Assembly (NCBI RefSeq): GCF_014203535.1
Contig: NZ_JACHJI010000004.1
Span: forward strand, 310,001 to 374,000
Direction: 5' to 3'
Length of the DNA: 64,000 bases
Source of the DNA: Streptomyces griseomycini
GTDB taxonomy: Bacteria; Actinomycetota; Actinomycetes; Streptomycetales; Streptomycetaceae
Below the pieces are notes generated by a model, which saw nothing but the letters and a program-made list of their open reading frames with translations, was not told the DNA's origin and made no database searches. Shown here one piece after another: positions 63,207 through 64,000 of the stretch. Every line of letters begins with the position of its first letter. Position 1 is the stretch's first letter. The translations under genes and the position numbers were made by a program.

Positions 63207-64000
63207 ATGAACCGCCGCACGGCACTCGCCGGACCGATCGCCGTCCTCGCCCTCCTGGCCTCCGCCTGCACGGGCACAGGGGGCTCCTCGAAGGGCGCGG
63301 ACGCCGAGGCGCCCGACGACCCCTCCGGGGTCAGGGGTTCCCTCACGGTCCTCACCCACCGGACCGACCTGGTCCAGGACGGGACGATGAAGAAGTACGC
63401 CGCCGAGTTCAACAAGACCTACCCCGGGGTGAAGGTCGAGTTCGACGCCCTCACCGACTACGAGGGCGAGGTCAAGATCCGGATGAACACCGAGAACTAC
63501 GGCGACGTCCTGATGATCCCCGCGGTGATCGAGAAGAAGGACTACCCGAAGTTCTTCGCCTCCCTGGGCAGCGAGGCGGAGCGCAGCGCCAAGTACCGCT
63601 TCACCGACTACGCCACCGTCGGCGGCAAGGTCTACGGCCAGAGCCCGATCGGCGTCGTCCCCGGCTTCATCTACAACAAGAGGGTGTGGAGCGAGGCCGG
63701 CGTCACCGACTGGCCCACCACCCCCGACGAGTTCCTCGACGACCTGAAGGCGATCAGGGCGAGGACCGACGCGGTGCCGTACTACACCAACTTCAAGGAC
63801 ATGTGGCCGCTGACCCAGTGGACCAACGTCAACGGCTCCGTCGGCTGCGACCCGGACGCCACCACGCGACTCGCCGAGGGCGACCCGTGGGCGGAGGGCG
63901 CCGACCTGCGCGTGGCCGACACCCTGCTGTACGACATCGTGCGCGGCGGCCTCGCCGAGAAGGACCCGACCACCACCAACTGGGAGGCGTCCAAGCCGAG
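63207..64000 (+). CDS. ABC sugar importer binding lipoprotein (runs off the window)
   Basis: The first 264 codons from the ATG at 63207 (CGGAG ahead). The signal peptide with lipobox LASAC (Cys at about 21) predicts a membrane-anchored lipoprotein. The mature part is a family-1 extracellular solute-binding protein (FNKTYPGVKVEFDALTDYEG; VPGFIYNKRVWSEAGVTDWP). The frame is open to the window end. It is divergent from GH2 beta-mannosidase and LacI, so manno-oligosaccharide import is likely, with permease genes expected beyond 64000. Confidence 0.88.
   Translation, partial: MNRRTALAGPIAVLALLASACTGTGGSSKGADAEAPDDPSGVRGSLTVLTHRTDLVQDGTMKKYAAEFNKTYPGVKVEFDALTDYEGEVKIRMNTENYGDVLMIPAVIEKKDYPKFFASLGSEAERSAKYRFTDYATVGGKVYGQSPIGVVPGFIYNKRVWSEAGVTDWPTTPDEFLDDLKAIRARTDAVPYYTNFKDMWPLTQWTNVNGSVGCDPDATTRLAEGDPWAEGADLRVADTLLYDIVRGGLAEKDPTTTNWEASKP

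Overview
The window is high-GC actinobacterial chromosome with strong third-position G/C codon bias, GTG starts, stop/start overlaps (ATGA, GTGA) and long perfect GC hairpins as terminators. Gene content and order point to Streptomyces. The backbone (XRE-MurA, acnA, ngcEFG, rok7B7, xylFGH, dxs, amino acid permease, Stealth polysaccharide genes, fadBA) matches, from memory, the S. coelicolor SCO5998 to SCO6028 neighbourhood. I could not run a search to confirm this.

Layout. (1) 1-5600: a DUF397 gene broken by a one-base frameshift, an SMI1/KNR4-domain protein, a MurA-type enolpyruvyl transferase carrying an N-terminal XRE helix-turn-helix, a DUF4236 mini-protein and an unknown protein. Two palindromes of the same form (TATCTC-N6-GAGAT) sit in front of the MurA fusion and in the acnA divergent region. 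(2) 5626-8460: aconitase, with an iron-box-like sequence upstream and a low-complexity insertion. (3) 8540-24480: an accessory carbohydrate island. A gene-poor stretch holds a perfect 42-bp palindrome and a perfect CebR-type box in front of a short secreted or membrane ORF. It is followed by an acetyl-xylan-esterase-family enzyme, an Lpl/Ytc-type ABC importer, GH39, a DUF624 membrane protein, GH42, GH67 alpha-glucuronidase and a secreted GH92 mannosidase. Together these look like uptake and breakdown of acetylated, glucuronylated xylo-oligosaccharides. (4) 24855-33231: ngcEFG (N-acetylglucosamine/chitobiose import), the ROK regulator rok7B7 and xylFGH (xylose import). (5) 33373-37015: dxs (isoprenoid entry) and an APC-family permease.

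(6) 37312-55996: a cell-surface polysaccharide region. It contains an LCP-family ligase, two Stealth-domain proteins (one fused to a GT4 glycosyltransferase), a PIG-L deacetylase fused to a beta-propeller-like domain, two stand-alone paralogues of that domain, a UDP-sugar dehydrogenase overlapping a hyaluronan-synthase-like GT2, a CE4 polysaccharide deacetylase and a membrane-anchored CBM3/GH16-like protein. These are the parts needed to make, phosphorylate, deacetylate, trim and attach a glycopolymer that I cannot match to a described product. It is the best candidate here for an undescribed system. A decayed copy of the fadB 3' end lies inside the region.

(7) 56083-59543: the fadA-fadB fatty acid beta-oxidation operon with an operator-like palindrome upstream. 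(8) 59631-64000: a GH2 beta-mannosidase overlapping a LacI regulator, divergent from a lipoprotein solute-binding protein that runs off the window. No tRNA, rRNA, CRISPR array, insertion sequence or prophage was seen.
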